Below, in pieces: positions 50,197 through 58,814 of a stretch of 64,000 bases of DNA. The notes beneath the pieces were generated by a model that ran no database searches, was not told where the DNA came from, and saw only the letters and a list, made by a program, of their open reading frames with translations. Source of the stretch: Bacillota bacterium (lineage in GTDB: Bacteria; Bacillota; Clostridia; Lachnospirales; Lachnospiraceae); contig JAEWJZ010000030.1 of assembly GCA_023386315.1 (NCBI GenBank), positions 124,001 through 188,000 on the forward strand, given 5' to 3'. The position numbers and the translations under genes are program-made. The number at the start of each line of letters is the position of its first letter. Positions within the stretch are counted from its first letter, which is position 1.

Positions 50197-50948
50197 AACC
50201 GGTTACCATATTTAATTTTACAGATGTTTACAAAAGACAGGATTTCTACAGAACGGTTCCTTATGACTGGGTTGACTGTACTGATTTAACCGGTGTCCAT
50301 GGCTTTTGTGACAGCGAATCGTTGACTGAGATTGAGCGCAGGGCTGAAAAAACAGGGGGCAGCTTCCGGTTTCTGGACAGCGGAAATTTTCATTATGTCA
50401 GCTACATCCTGCAAAAGAACTGCAAAGAGCCTTATGATCTGGTGGTATTTGACCATCACGCAGATCTGCTTGCTTCCAGCTTTGAGGGCATCCTCTCCTG
50501 CGGGAACTGGATCCGCCAGATACTTAAGGAAAATGATTTCTTAAAGCGTGTTATTTTAATCGGTGTGTCCGATGAGCTGGCCTGTGCAGTCAGAGAGGAG
50601 TTTAAGGACAGAGTAAAGATATATACAGAATCGGAGTTATCCGGAACTGACTGGATATCAGACTTTGCCGGACAATTGAAGGATCCTGTGTATTTATCTG
50701 TAGATAAAGATGTATTTTCTTCCAATGAACTCATCACCGACTGGGATCAGGGAAGTATGACACTGGCTCAGCTTCATCAGGCATGGGAGATAATCCGCAG
50801 GAAAGAACCGGTACTGGCAGTTGATATCTGCGGGGAATATAACAGCATCAGCGGAGGAAACAGGCGGATTGAAGAGTCGGATAAACGAAACAGCCTGGCC
50901 AATGAAACGATTTTGAATATGTTTCTGGAAAAGAGAATTTATGCATGA
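50193..50948 (+). CDS. Arginase-like (ureohydrolase-fold) protein without a normal start codon
   Basis: A UPF0489/arginase-like protein of about 251 residues. The metal-site motifs are VVFDHHADLL and YLSVDKDVF, and the ending is typical (AVDICGEYN). The N-terminal part (TIFNFTDVYKRQDFYRTVPYDWVDC) resembles that of clostridial relatives and lies upstream of the first usable TTG at 50322, so that codon is too late. Between the in-frame stop at 50151 and 50322 there is no ATG, GTG or TTG. The likely start is ATA at 50193, where one G-to-A change would have turned an ATGA overlap into ATAA. A -1 frameshift from the HD gene at 50187-50193 is the other option. Confidence 0.68.
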   Translation: MKPVTIFNFTDVYKRQDFYRTVPYDWVDCTDLTGVHGFCDSESLTEIERRAEKTGGSFRFLDSGNFHYVSYILQKNCKEPYDLVVFDHHADLLASSFEGILSCGNWIRQILKENDFLKRVILIGVSDELACAVREEFKDRVKIYTESELSGTDWISDFAGQLKDPVYLSVDKDVFSSNELITDWDQGSMTLAQLHQAWEIIRRKEPVLAVDICGEYNSISGGNRRIEESDKRNSLANETILNMFLEKRIYA

Positions 50949-50982
50949 TGATGGAAAAATATACATAATTAGAGAAAACCAC

Positions 50983-51011
50983 TTGACAGCTGGTAACAAT
51001 TAAGATATTAT
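50983..51011 (+). promoter_or_regulatory. sigma-A promoter of the aspartokinase gene
   Basis: TTGACA at 50983-50988, a 17-base spacer and TATTAT at 51006-51011, followed by a short leader of about 45 bases. Confidence 0.7.
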
Positions 51012-51059
51012 TTCCGTTAAATATGTAGATATTAACCTGTATCAGAGGAGAAAGACGCC

Positions 51060-52379
51060 ATGAAAAAAGTTGTGAAATTCGGAGGAAGCTCTTTAGCCAG
51101 CGCCAGGCAGTTTGAGAAGGTGGGAAATATCATCCGCGCAGACAAGAGCAGAAAATATGTAGTTCCATCTGCGCCGGGAAAGCGTAACGACAAGGATGAA
51201 AAGGTAACAGATCTGCTGTATCAGTGTTATGATGCGGCTGAAGCGGGAAAAAGCTACAAAAGCATTCTGGAAAAAATCAAAGACCGCTATATGGAAATTA
51301 TCAGCGGACTTTCCCTGAATATGAGCCTTGATGAGGAATTTAATACCATTGAAAAGAACTTCTTAGAAAAGGCAGGCAGGGATTATGCGGCTTCAAGAGG
51401 TGAATATTTAAACAGTCTGATCATGGCTGAATATTTGGGATTTGAGTTTATTGATGCCGCAGAAGTGATCTTTTTTGATGAGGATGGTAATTTTGAGGCG
51501 GAGCTTACGGATCAGGTGCTTTCCGAACGTTTAAGCCAGGCTCAGACCGCAGTTATCCCGGGATTTTACGGCTCAAAGAAGGATGGCACCATCAAGACTT
51601 TTTCAAGAGGCGGCTCCGATGTGACAGGTTCTGTAGTGGCAAAAGCGATTCATGCAGATATGTATGAAAACTGGACGGATGTATCCGGAGTTCTGGTGGC
51701 AGATCCGAGAATCATTAAGGATCCGGAAGTGATTGAAACCATTACATACAGAGAATTAAGAGAGCTGGCTTATATGGGCGCCAGCGTACTCCATGAGGAT
51801 GCCATTTTTCCCGTGAGAAAAGAGGGCATTCCCATTAATATCCGCAACACAAACAAACCGGAGGACAAAGGAACCTTAATCGTGGAAAGCACCTGCAGAC
51901 AGCCCCGTTATACCATAACCGGAATTGCAGGAAAGAAAGGCTTTTGCTCCATCAATATTGAAAAAGCCATGATGAATGCAGAAGTTGGTTTTGGGAGAAA
52001 GGTGCTGGAGGTTTTTGAAAAATACGGAATCTCCTTTGAGCATATGCCTTCCGGAATTGACACCATGACGGTTTTTGTTCACCAGTCGGAATTTGAAGAA
52101 TATGAGCAGTCTGTCATTGCCGGAATCCACAGGGCAGTAGAGCCTGATTTCGTGGAGATGGAATCCGATCTGGCACTGGTTGCGGTTGTTGGCAGAGGCA
52201 TGAAGGCGACCAGAGGGACTGCAGGCAGGATTTTCTCTGCTCTCGCCCATTCCAGAGTGAATGTTAAAATGATCGATCAGGGTTCCAGTGAGTTAAATAT
52301 CATTATCGGCGTGAGAAACAGCGATTTTGAGGAAGCAATTAAGGCGATTTACGATATCTTTATAACAACTGAGGTGTAA
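51060..52379 (+). CDS. lysC: Aspartate kinase
   Basis: Phosphorylates L-aspartate, the first step to lysine, methionine and threonine. The 439 residues open with VVKFGGSSLASARQF. The substrate/ATP loop is TFSRGGSDVTGSVVAKAIHADMYENWTDVSG, and there are two C-terminal ACT domains (ITGIAGKKGFCSINIE; LALVAVVGRGM) that bind feedback inhibitors. It is monofunctional, with no homoserine dehydrogenase part. It has its own strong promoter and GAGGAG site. I saw no lysine riboswitch in the short leader. It appears to be monocistronic. Confidence 0.93.
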   Translation: MKKVVKFGGSSLASARQFEKVGNIIRADKSRKYVVPSAPGKRNDKDEKVTDLLYQCYDAAEAGKSYKSILEKIKDRYMEIISGLSLNMSLDEEFNTIEKNFLEKAGRDYAASRGEYLNSLIMAEYLGFEFIDAAEVIFFDEDGNFEAELTDQVLSERLSQAQTAVIPGFYGSKKDGTIKTFSRGGSDVTGSVVAKAIHADMYENWTDVSGVLVADPRIIKDPEVIETITYRELRELAYMGASVLHEDAIFPVRKEGIPINIRNTNKPEDKGTLIVESTCRQPRYTITGIAGKKGFCSINIEKAMMNAEVGFGRKVLEVFEKYGISFEHMPSGIDTMTVFVHQSEFEEYEQSVIAGIHRAVEPDFVEMESDLALVAVVGRGMKATRGTAGRIFSALAHSRVNVKMIDQGSSELNIIIGVRNSDFEEAIKAIYDIFITTEV

Positions 52380-52512
52380 ATGCTATATAGGCATAACTCC
52401 ATCCAGGCATCTGTATCCTTTTAGAATCTGAGAATAATACTTGTACAATTCCGATTATAATAGTAAGATAGAATGATAAAAGAGGAAAAATGTCAAGGAG
52501 AGGGAAACTGCA

Positions 52513-53277
52513 TTGTTAAACAAAAGGATGGAGTTTATATTGGAAGAACTGGAAGAAAAGAACAGTATACGGGTTACCGATATCAGCAGGCAGCTGGAGT
52601 GTTCTGAGGTCACAGTTCGTAATGATATACAAAAGCTTGAGGAGATGGGACTGCTTAACCGGGTTCACGGCGGAGCCACGAAGGCAGGCGCCTCTGTGGC
52701 TGTATTTTATAATTCGGAAACGGTGAATAAAAACGCAGATAAAAAGCAGCTGATAGCACAGAAGGCATATGAGTATATTGATGATAATGACACAATTATC
52801 CTGGATGATGCGTCTACCAGCTATTATCTTGCCAAAGTAATCAAGGAAAATCCGGGTAAGCATGTGCTGGTAATTACCAATTCTCTTATGGCAGCAGGCG
52901 AGCTGTCGTCAGCAAAACATGTGGATCTGTTTCTGCTTGGCGGCCAGGTGGGCGGAAAACTGTCTGCCACCATGGGTGATGTCACCATAAAGAATCTGGA
53001 AGAGTGCCATGCAGATAAGGCATTTATCAGTGCTCATGGTGTGAATTTTGACGCAGGAATCACCTCCATCGGATCGCCTCAGATGCAGATTAAGAAAACC
53101 ATTTTAAAGATATCCAAAGAAGTTTATCTTTTGGTTGACAGCAGTAAATTCGGTGGCGGATATGTACTGACAGTCAGTCCTCTTTCGGAGATTAAGAAAA
53201 TTATTACTGACAATGAAATAAAGAGAGAATACCTGGATATGGCCAGACAGAGAGATGTGGCCATTGATATTGTATAA
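52513..53277 (+). CDS. DeoR-family repressor
   Basis: A 254-residue regulator of sugar-phosphate metabolism. The HTH is NSIRVTDISRQLECSEVTVRNDIQKLEEMGLLNRVHGGA, the DeoR signature. The sugar-phosphate-sensing domain follows (DDASTSYYLAKVI; LLGGQVGGKL; KAFISAHGVNFDAGITS). The start is a TTG at 52513 behind AAGGAGAGGG. It is convergent with the isomerase gene and near the C4-acid operon at 54364, whose upstream region is full of repeated AGTAAA motifs. It is the obvious candidate regulator for both (inference). Confidence 0.88.
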   Translation: MLNKRMEFILEELEEKNSIRVTDISRQLECSEVTVRNDIQKLEEMGLLNRVHGGATKAGASVAVFYNSETVNKNADKKQLIAQKAYEYIDDNDTIILDDASTSYYLAKVIKENPGKHVLVITNSLMAAGELSSAKHVDLFLLGGQVGGKLSATMGDVTIKNLEECHADKAFISAHGVNFDAGITSIGSPQMQIKKTILKISKEVYLLVDSSKFGGGYVLTVSPLSEIKKIITDNEIKREYLDMARQRDVAIDIV

Positions 53278-53280
53278 CAT

Positions 53281-53319
53281 AAAAAGGGCAGCTGCTGTTA
53301 TATGCAGCTGCCGCTTTTT
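53281..53319. terminator. Bidirectional terminator between deoR and the isomerase gene
   Basis: AAAAAG plus a 9-base GC-rich stem (53287-53295 with 53304-53312), one bulged G, then CTTTTT. A/T runs at both ends serve both convergent genes. Confidence 0.85.
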
Positions 53320-54086
53320 ATGTATACCGTCTTTCGTATCAGAGAATTGAATGCACTGGCATCCCAGGCACTTCTTCCGGTAAATAAACCGTCGACCGAT
53401 GGCTGGGAGATCAGAGAGACTGCATTATCCGGATTGACGCTGCCTCCGTACAGTACCGGTATCTGGCTTCCTGCTTCTCCAAACAGTTCTGTCAGACAGT
53501 TTTTGATTGTCTGGTGTTTTTCTTCTGCGTATTCAGCGCTGGCCGGAGTCCCGTTTTCACCGATTGCCCATACAGGCTCATAAGCAATCCACAGTCTGGT
53601 AAGCTGTGAGGCGGAGATATCGTGAAGGCCGATTTTGAGCTGTGTGCGTATGACCTCATCGCTGATTCTGTAATTCTTTTCCTCAGCTGTTTCTCCAACG
53701 CAGAGAAGAGCAGTCATCCCATGGCTTAAGGCGCATTTTACCTTCTGGTTTTCTTCTTCATCCGTTTCCCCAAGTACATGCCTGCGTTCGGAATGGCCGA
53801 TCATCACCAGTCCGATGCCGATTTCCTGAAGCATTAAGGGAGAAATCTCACCAGTGAAGGTTCCTTTTTCTTCCCAGCACATATTCTGGGCTCCCAGAGT
53901 GATGAACTGTTTGTCTGTGGACTGGGCGGCAGCACTTAATGAGGTGTAGGAGGGAATCACGAACAATTCCATGCTGTCCCTGCTGATGTCCTTTGTCAGC
54001 TGGGACAGTGTCTTTAGGTATTCCGTAGTTTCTTTGATATTTTTATACATCTTTAAATTAGTTCCGAAAAATATTTTTTTTGTCAT
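53298..54086 (-). CDS. tpiA: Triosephosphate isomerase homologue
   Basis: A 262-residue TIM-barrel isomerase interconverting DHAP and glyceraldehyde-3-phosphate, or a related C4 ketose phosphate. Catalytic residues are present: Asn10 and Lys12 in GTNLKMY, His in IGHSERR and Glu in AYEPVWAIGE. The phosphate loop is LYGGSVNPDN. The N-terminal motif differs from the housekeeping GNWKMN, so this is a diverged, probably dedicated copy. It is divergent from the pdxA2-kinase-rpiB operon, whose product would be DHAP. Erythrulose-phosphate isomerase (EryH-like) is an alternative, since an RpiB is also present. Confidence 0.87.
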   Translation of the reverse strand: MTKKIFFGTNLKMYKNIKETTEYLKTLSQLTKDISRDSMELFVIPSYTSLSAAAQSTDKQFITLGAQNMCWEEKGTFTGEISPLMLQEIGIGLVMIGHSERRHVLGETDEEENQKVKCALSHGMTALLCVGETAEEKNYRISDEVIRTQLKIGLHDISASQLTRLWIAYEPVWAIGENGTPASAEYAEEKHQTIKNCLTELFGEAGSQIPVLYGGSVNPDNAVSLISQPSVDGLFTGRSAWDASAFNSLIRKTVYIKSGSCI

Positions 54087-54148
54087 GTATCTTGAACCTC
54101 CATTCGATTGATAATAATAGTTTAGAATAAAAACAAAATAAAATCAAT

Positions 54149-54336
54149 AGTAAACGAAAGTAAAAGAAAAAATATTTTCAACAGTAAAAAAACAAAATAC
54201 AGCAAAAGTGCACAAATGTATGAGTAAAAAAATAGTAAAAAGAGAAAAAATGCAAATACATATTGTAAACACGATAAAAAAGATGTATGATTTCCTTGAG
54301 ATAAAAATAAAAATAAAAAATAAAATGAAAGTAAAC
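54149..54336. promoter_or_regulatory. A-rich divergent control region with repeated AGTAAA motifs
   Basis: The 277-base region between the isomerase gene and pdxA2 is extremely A-rich on the + strand. AGTAAA occurs at 54149, 54159, 54183, 54223, 54234 and 54330, and a GTAAAC at 54265. The first two are ten bases apart. Repeated short motifs on one face of DNA are typical for DeoR-family binding. The binding protein is inferred to be the product of the gene at 52513. Confidence 0.45.
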
Positions 54337-54363
54337 AAAAAGAAAACGAAATAGGAGATCAGA

Positions 54364-55392
54364 ATGAAAGAAACGAAATTTAAACCGGTCACAGCAATTA
54401 CCATGGGAGATCCTGCCGGGATTGGGCCGGAAACAATTGTTATGACCATGCTGGCGCCGGAGATTCATGAGTGCTGTCGCCCGTTCGTAATAGGCAGCAT
54501 CGAAATACTTAAGAAAGCGGCCCGGGTCATGAATAAGGAACTGATATACCGAAAAATCACAGATCCCAAAGAGGCATTATTTGAACCGGGAACTGTTGAT
54601 GTTTTGGAAACAGGCAGCTATGACACGGATTCCATTGTATGGGGAGAGGTCCAGGCTCTGGCGGGAAGGATGAGCATTGACTGGATTATGAAATCCATTG
54701 AGCTTGGCATGTCCGGCCGGATTGACGCAGTTTCCACTGCACCCATACATAAAGGGGCGATTAAGCTTGCAGGAGTTAAGGAACCCGGTCATACGGAGAT
54801 TTATGAGAATCAGACTCATTCCACTTATGCCCTTACCATGTTTTCCTGCCACAAGTTGCGTGTGTTTTTTGTAAGCCGTCATATGTCCCTGGTGGATGCC
54901 TGTCATTATGCCACAAAAGAACGTGTTCTGGAGTATGTGGTTAATATTGACAAAGAGTTAAGAAAAATCGGAATTGAGAAGCCTCACATTGCCGTTGCAG
55001 CCTTAAATCCTCACGGTGGTGACAACGGACTGTTTGGAAGAGAGGAGATCGATGAACTGATTCCGGCTGTGGAAGAAGCAAAGAAGGCCGGGATTGATGC
55101 CGTAGGCCCCTGTCCCGCAGACTCGGTCTTTCATATCGGGAAATCCGGGTGTTACGATGCCATTCTTTCTTTGTATCACGATCAGGGACACATTGCCTGC
55201 AAGACACTGGATTTTGAAAAATCGGTTACACTAACCTTTGGGCTGCCATTTATCAGAAGCTCCGTGGATCATGGAACTGCATTTGATATTGCAGGAAAAG
55301 GGACGGCCAATGCAGTGAGTCTTATTGAATCTACCAGAGTTGTATCGGAATATGCTGCTTTAATGAAAGGGAAGAAAAACGGCAAAGCATAA
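54364..55392 (+). CDS. pdxA2: PdxA2-type 4-phospho-D-threonate/D-erythronate dehydrogenase
   Basis: An NAD-dependent, metal-requiring oxidative decarboxylase. In known PdxA2 proteins it turns 4-phospho-D-threonate (or -erythronate) into DHAP and CO2. The 342 residues show ITMGDPAGIGPE at the start and the metal/substrate residues in STAPIHKGAIK, PGHTEIYE, NPHGGDNGLFG and LYHDQGHIACKT. The vitamin B6 enzyme PdxA is the paralogue. The neighbouring DUF1537 kinase and the absence of other pyridoxal genes favour the catabolic role. It is the first gene of a six-gene operon, with AGGAG upstream. Confidence 0.87.
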   Translation: MKETKFKPVTAITMGDPAGIGPETIVMTMLAPEIHECCRPFVIGSIEILKKAARVMNKELIYRKITDPKEALFEPGTVDVLETGSYDTDSIVWGEVQALAGRMSIDWIMKSIELGMSGRIDAVSTAPIHKGAIKLAGVKEPGHTEIYENQTHSTYALTMFSCHKLRVFFVSRHMSLVDACHYATKERVLEYVVNIDKELRKIGIEKPHIAVAALNPHGGDNGLFGREEIDELIPAVEEAKKAGIDAVGPCPADSVFHIGKSGCYDAILSLYHDQGHIACKTLDFEKSVTLTFGLPFIRSSVDHGTAFDIAGKGTANAVSLIESTRVVSEYAALMKGKKNGKA

Positions 55393-55415
55393 GTTTTCAG
55401 ACAGGAGGAGAAGGT

Positions 55416-56762
55416 ATGCCGGTAATAGGAGCGGTAGCAGATGATCTGACAGGTGCCACCACAACAGGTGTTCTTCTTGCCAGATCAAAGGCAAAAACAG
55501 CAGTTTTCTTTAATGAAGAGGCCGCGGAGAATGCCAGGGGGGCACAGCGGTTAGACGCCATACTGGTGAGCAGCAACAGCAGAGCGCTTCCGCCGGAGGA
55601 AGCCTACGAAAAAGTCCGTTCAGCGACCATGGCACTGAAGAGAATGGGTGTAAAGTATTTTTCCAAACGAATTGATACCACGCTGCGGGGAGGCGTTGGT
55701 ACAGAGATTGATGCAATGCTGGACTGCATGGATGAAACAGCGATTGCAGTGGTTGTTCCGGCTATGCCCCAGTCAAGAAGAATTCTGGTAGGAGGTTTTT
55801 CCATTATTGATGGTACGGCTTTAATCCAGACTCCTGTGGCACAGGATGTCCGGACGCCTGTACATGAAAATTATATCCCCCGCCTTTTGGAAAAGCAGAC
55901 CAGAAGAAAGGTGGGGCTGATAAAGCTGGATGCCGTATTAAAAGGTCCAAAAGAAGTGAAGAAAGAGCTTCTAAGAGAACGACTGGAAGGCAGCAAAATC
56001 ATTGTGGTCGACAGTATTACCCTGTCTGACGTGGAGACTGTTGCAAAGGCCTGCGTGGAGCTAGAGTGGAATGTGGTAGCGGTTGATCCGGGGGCATTTA
56101 CGGCAAAACTTGCATATTGCAGGAAACTGATCTGCCAGGAAGAGCCGAACATACCTGAAACGGACTTAACGGACATAAATAAAACAGTTCTCATTGCCGC
56201 AGGCAGCGCTACACCTGTCACAAAAAGGCAGATGGAGGTTCTCTGCCAGGATGAAAGAGTAAAACGTATTCCGGTAGATCCCGTGCTGTTAATCGACGGC
56301 GGGGAAACAGGACTGGCAGAAGTGAAAAGAGCCGCCGGGAAAGCTCTTGGTTATCTCAAAGCAGAGCGTCTGCCCAGAGCAATTCTTTTGGAAACCGCAT
56401 TGCACGGGGAGCTTTTAGATCTTAATCAGGAAGATGAAAGGCGAAGCTATACAGACGGAATGAGTGCCAACCGGATCAACGCAGGGCTGGGAATGATTGT
56501 TTCCGCTGTTCTTAAAGAGGCGGGAAGGGAAAAAATCGCCGGACTGTATACAACCGGGGGAGATACGATGGTAAATGTATGTTACCAGCTGGGCGTAGAA
56601 TCCATAGAAGTTCTTGATTACGTAATTGCACAGACGGATGTAGGACGGCTTTCCGGAAACTACGAAGGGCTTCCCATTATAGGAAAAGGCGGGCTTACGG
56701 GAAATGATCAGACCGCAGTTGATGTAGTGGAACGCCTGTTTCTGGAAGCATGCAGAAGATAA
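55416..56762 (+). CDS. DUF1537 four-carbon acid sugar kinase
   Basis: An ATP-dependent kinase of 448 residues that phosphorylates C4 sugar acids such as D-threonate or D-erythronate (DtnK/DenK/OtnK group). The N-terminal substrate domain begins VIGAVADDLTGATTTGVLLA, with the Asp pair characteristic of DUF1537. The C-terminal nucleotide domain contains GLYTTGGDTMVNVCYQLG and LPIIGKGGLTGND. It lies 23 bases after pdxA2 and provides its 4-phospho substrate. The exact acid (threonate, erythronate or 2-oxo-tetronate) cannot be read off; the absence of OtnI and OtnC partners favours the direct PdxA2 route. Confidence 0.88.
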   Translation: MPVIGAVADDLTGATTTGVLLARSKAKTAVFFNEEAAENARGAQRLDAILVSSNSRALPPEEAYEKVRSATMALKRMGVKYFSKRIDTTLRGGVGTEIDAMLDCMDETAIAVVVPAMPQSRRILVGGFSIIDGTALIQTPVAQDVRTPVHENYIPRLLEKQTRRKVGLIKLDAVLKGPKEVKKELLRERLEGSKIIVVDSITLSDVETVAKACVELEWNVVAVDPGAFTAKLAYCRKLICQEEPNIPETDLTDINKTVLIAAGSATPVTKRQMEVLCQDERVKRIPVDPVLLIDGGETGLAEVKRAAGKALGYLKAERLPRAILLETALHGELLDLNQEDERRSYTDGMSANRINAGLGMIVSAVLKEAGREKIAGLYTTGGDTMVNVCYQLGVESIEVLDYVIAQTDVGRLSGNYEGLPIIGKGGLTGNDQTAVDVVERLFLEACRR

Positions 56763-56779
56763 ATTCAGGAGGCAGGAAC

Positions 56780-57244
56780 ATGAAGATAGCAATTGGATGT
56801 GATGAAGCCGCTTACCGGCTGAAAGCAGAAATTATGAAGCATTTGGATGAGAAAGGAGTGGAGTATCAGGATTTCGGAGCAGACGAGGGGGAAACGGTAC
56901 TGTATCCGGATATTGCAGTCAAAGCAGCAGAAGCGGTCGCAAGAGGGGAATTTGAAAGAGGAATTCTGGTCTGCGGAACTGGTATCGGCATGGCAATAAC
57001 AGCCAACAAGGTTCCGGGAATCAGAGCGGCAGTGTGCCACGATCCGTTTTCTGCAGAGCGGGCAAGAAAAAGCAATGATGCACAGATCATGTGTATGGGG
57101 GAACGGGTGATCGGTGTGGAGTTGGCCAAGTGCCTGGTGGATATCTGGCTGTCCTGTGAATTTTCAGGCGGCGGTTCCGGACCTAAGGTGGAACGGATCA
57201 TGGAATATGAAAAAGAGTATCTGGAGAGGGCAGGAAAACCATAA
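56780..57244 (+). CDS. rpiB: RpiB/LacAB-family sugar-phosphate isomerase
   Basis: An aldose-ketose phosphate isomerase of 154 residues. It opens KIAIGCDEAAYRLK; the active-site Cys lies in LVCGTGIGMAI and the downstream loop is AAVCHDPFSAERARKSNDAQI. It could be ribose-5-phosphate isomerase B, a galactose-6-phosphate subunit or an erythrulose-4-phosphate isomerase (EryI type). In a C4-acid operon next to a diverged TIM, the last is attractive, but this is inference. The ATG at 56780 has AGGAGG upstream; an in-frame ATG at 56750 lies within the preceding gene. Confidence 0.87.
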   Translation: MKIAIGCDEAAYRLKAEIMKHLDEKGVEYQDFGADEGETVLYPDIAVKAAEAVARGEFERGILVCGTGIGMAITANKVPGIRAAVCHDPFSAERARKSNDAQIMCMGERVIGVELAKCLVDIWLSCEFSGGGSGPKVERIMEYEKEYLERAGKP

Positions 57245-57270
57245 TTTGAGGGATGGAGGTATTTAACGTA

Positions 57271-58293
57271 ATGGGAGTTAATCATGAAGAAAAAAAGGAA
57301 CTGGATTTCAATTTGCTAAACAGGATGAAGAAAATGCCGGGGGGCCTTGTCATCATACCATTAGTAATCGCTGTTTTAATTGCAACATTTGTTCCGCAGG
57401 CATTTCAGATAGGCGGTTATGTAACAGCTTTATTTTATCAGGGAAATGCGGCAATGATGGGATTGTTCTTAATTGTCTGCGGATCTTCCATCAACATCAA
57501 CCAGGTTGGCATGCCTCTTTATAAAGGCGTCACCTTAACCGGAATGAAATTTGTGCTTGGTGTTTTAGTTGGTTTACTGGTGGGAAAACTGTGCGGAGTC
57601 AATGGATTTTTAGGTATCGCTCCATTTGTATGGATCGCCGCAATCACCAACTCCAACGGTTCCTTATATATATCGTTATCTTCCCAGTTTGGAAATGCCA
57701 CGGATACAGGTGCAATCTCAGTATTGTCTTTAAATGACGGACCGTTTTTCACTCTTATCGCCCTGGGGGCAACCGGCCTGGCTTCCATCCCTCTTAACAG
57801 CCTGATCGCAACGATTATTCCGATCTTGATCGGCTTTGTATGGGGAAATATTGATAAGGAGTTCCGCCGTGTCTGTGCAACGGCCCAGCCGATTATCACC
57901 TTTTTTATGACCATTTCCATAGGAGCGAAAACGGACATTAAAACGATTATAACAGCAGGCGCTTCCGGCATTGTCCTGGGACTGATATCAGCTGCCACAG
58001 CAGTCATCTTTTTCCTGATCTTTAACATGATTCTGCCGAAAAAGGAGAGAAATGCCATGGGCGCGGCTATTGGTACAACGGCACTCAATTCTGCCATGAC
58101 TCCGGCAGCTGTAGCGGAAGCAGATCCTACCATGGCTCAGTATACCGAGATGGCAACTGCCCAGTGTGCCACCGCTTCGATTATCACTCTGTTCCTGTGT
58201 CCTTTTATTGTTGCCTTCTTTGACAATATGATGAGAAAACAGAAAAAGGGTATCTATTCACCGGAAGGCTGGGCAGCTGAAAAGGCAAATTAA
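57271..58293 (+). CDS. kdgT: 2-keto-3-deoxygluconate permease family transporter
   Basis: A membrane transporter of 340 residues with about ten helices from the KdgT family. Recognisable parts are RMKKMPGGLVIIPLVIAVLI near the start, the Gly/Asn-rich AAITNSNGSLYISL, and NDGPFFTLIALGATG. The family imports 2-keto-3-deoxygluconate by proton symport. In this operon the cargo is more likely the C4 sugar acid that the kinase accepts. The ATG at 57271 is preferred because GGAGG lies 11 bases upstream; the ATG at 57253 is an alternative. Confidence 0.87.
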   Translation: MGVNHEEKKELDFNLLNRMKKMPGGLVIIPLVIAVLIATFVPQAFQIGGYVTALFYQGNAAMMGLFLIVCGSSININQVGMPLYKGVTLTGMKFVLGVLVGLLVGKLCGVNGFLGIAPFVWIAAITNSNGSLYISLSSQFGNATDTGAISVLSLNDGPFFTLIALGATGLASIPLNSLIATIIPILIGFVWGNIDKEFRRVCATAQPIITFFMTISIGAKTDIKTIITAGASGIVLGLISAATAVIFFLIFNMILPKKERNAMGAAIGTTALNSAMTPAAVAEADPTMAQYTEMATAQCATASIITLFLCPFIVAFFDNMMRKQKKGIYSPEGWAAEKAN

Positions 58294-58311
58294 ACAAAAA
58301 GAGGGTGCATT

Positions 58312-58806
58312 ATGAAAATTGAGGTGACTATGAAGGCGGAACATATTTATGATCTGCTGCTGTTCCATACTTATTCCAGGCTTTCCGGCTTTCTTGTAAA
58401 TGTCCTGGGACTTGCGGTGATTGTAGCGGGAGGAATTTTACTTGGAGCCGAACGCATCGGGCTGCAGAATGCTCTGCTGTATGTAGGAGCGGGTTTCCTG
58501 TTTTTGTCATTCACTCCTCTTTCTTTGTACTTGAAATCAAGAAAGATGATTGCAGCCCCCTGTTACAGAGAGAATACCGTATATACCTTCTTTGACGAGG
58601 GATTTTCGAGGCGGAATGTAGGAGTGGAGAATTCCTATTCCTGGAGTCAGGTAGAAAAGGCGGTATCAACTCCAAAAGATATTGTGTTTTATGTAAATGA
58701 AGGGGAAGCGATGATTCTTCCGAAGGAAAGCTTTCAGGATTATTTTATGCCTGTGATGAAACTAATCGCACAGAATGTAACAAGAGATAAGATCTATATC
58801 AGATAG
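58312..58806 (+). CDS. YcxB-like membrane protein
   Basis: A 164-residue protein with two adjacent membrane segments at about 22-45 and 50-70 (GFLVNVLGLAVIVAGGILLG; LLYVGAGFLFLSFTPLSLYL). A cytoplasmic beta domain follows, with YSWSQVEKAVSTPKDIVFYVNEGEAMILPKESF. This matches the YcxB-like family, whose function is unknown. It is in the middle of the C4-acid operon, 18 bases after the permease and nine before the phosphofructokinase. It may be a passenger or an accessory to the transporter. Confidence 0.75.
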   Translation: MKIEVTMKAEHIYDLLLFHTYSRLSGFLVNVLGLAVIVAGGILLGAERIGLQNALLYVGAGFLFLSFTPLSLYLKSRKMIAAPCYRENTVYTFFDEGFSRRNVGVENSYSWSQVEKAVSTPKDIVFYVNEGEAMILPKESFQDYFMPVMKLIAQNVTRDKIYIR

Positions 58807-58814
58807 GAGTTTTT

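Noticed and set aside
54144..54468. Minus-strand frames very rich in Phe, Ile and Tyr in the isomerase-pdxA2 interval
   Set aside because: They arise from the A-rich sequence read in reverse; no start context and low-complexity composition.
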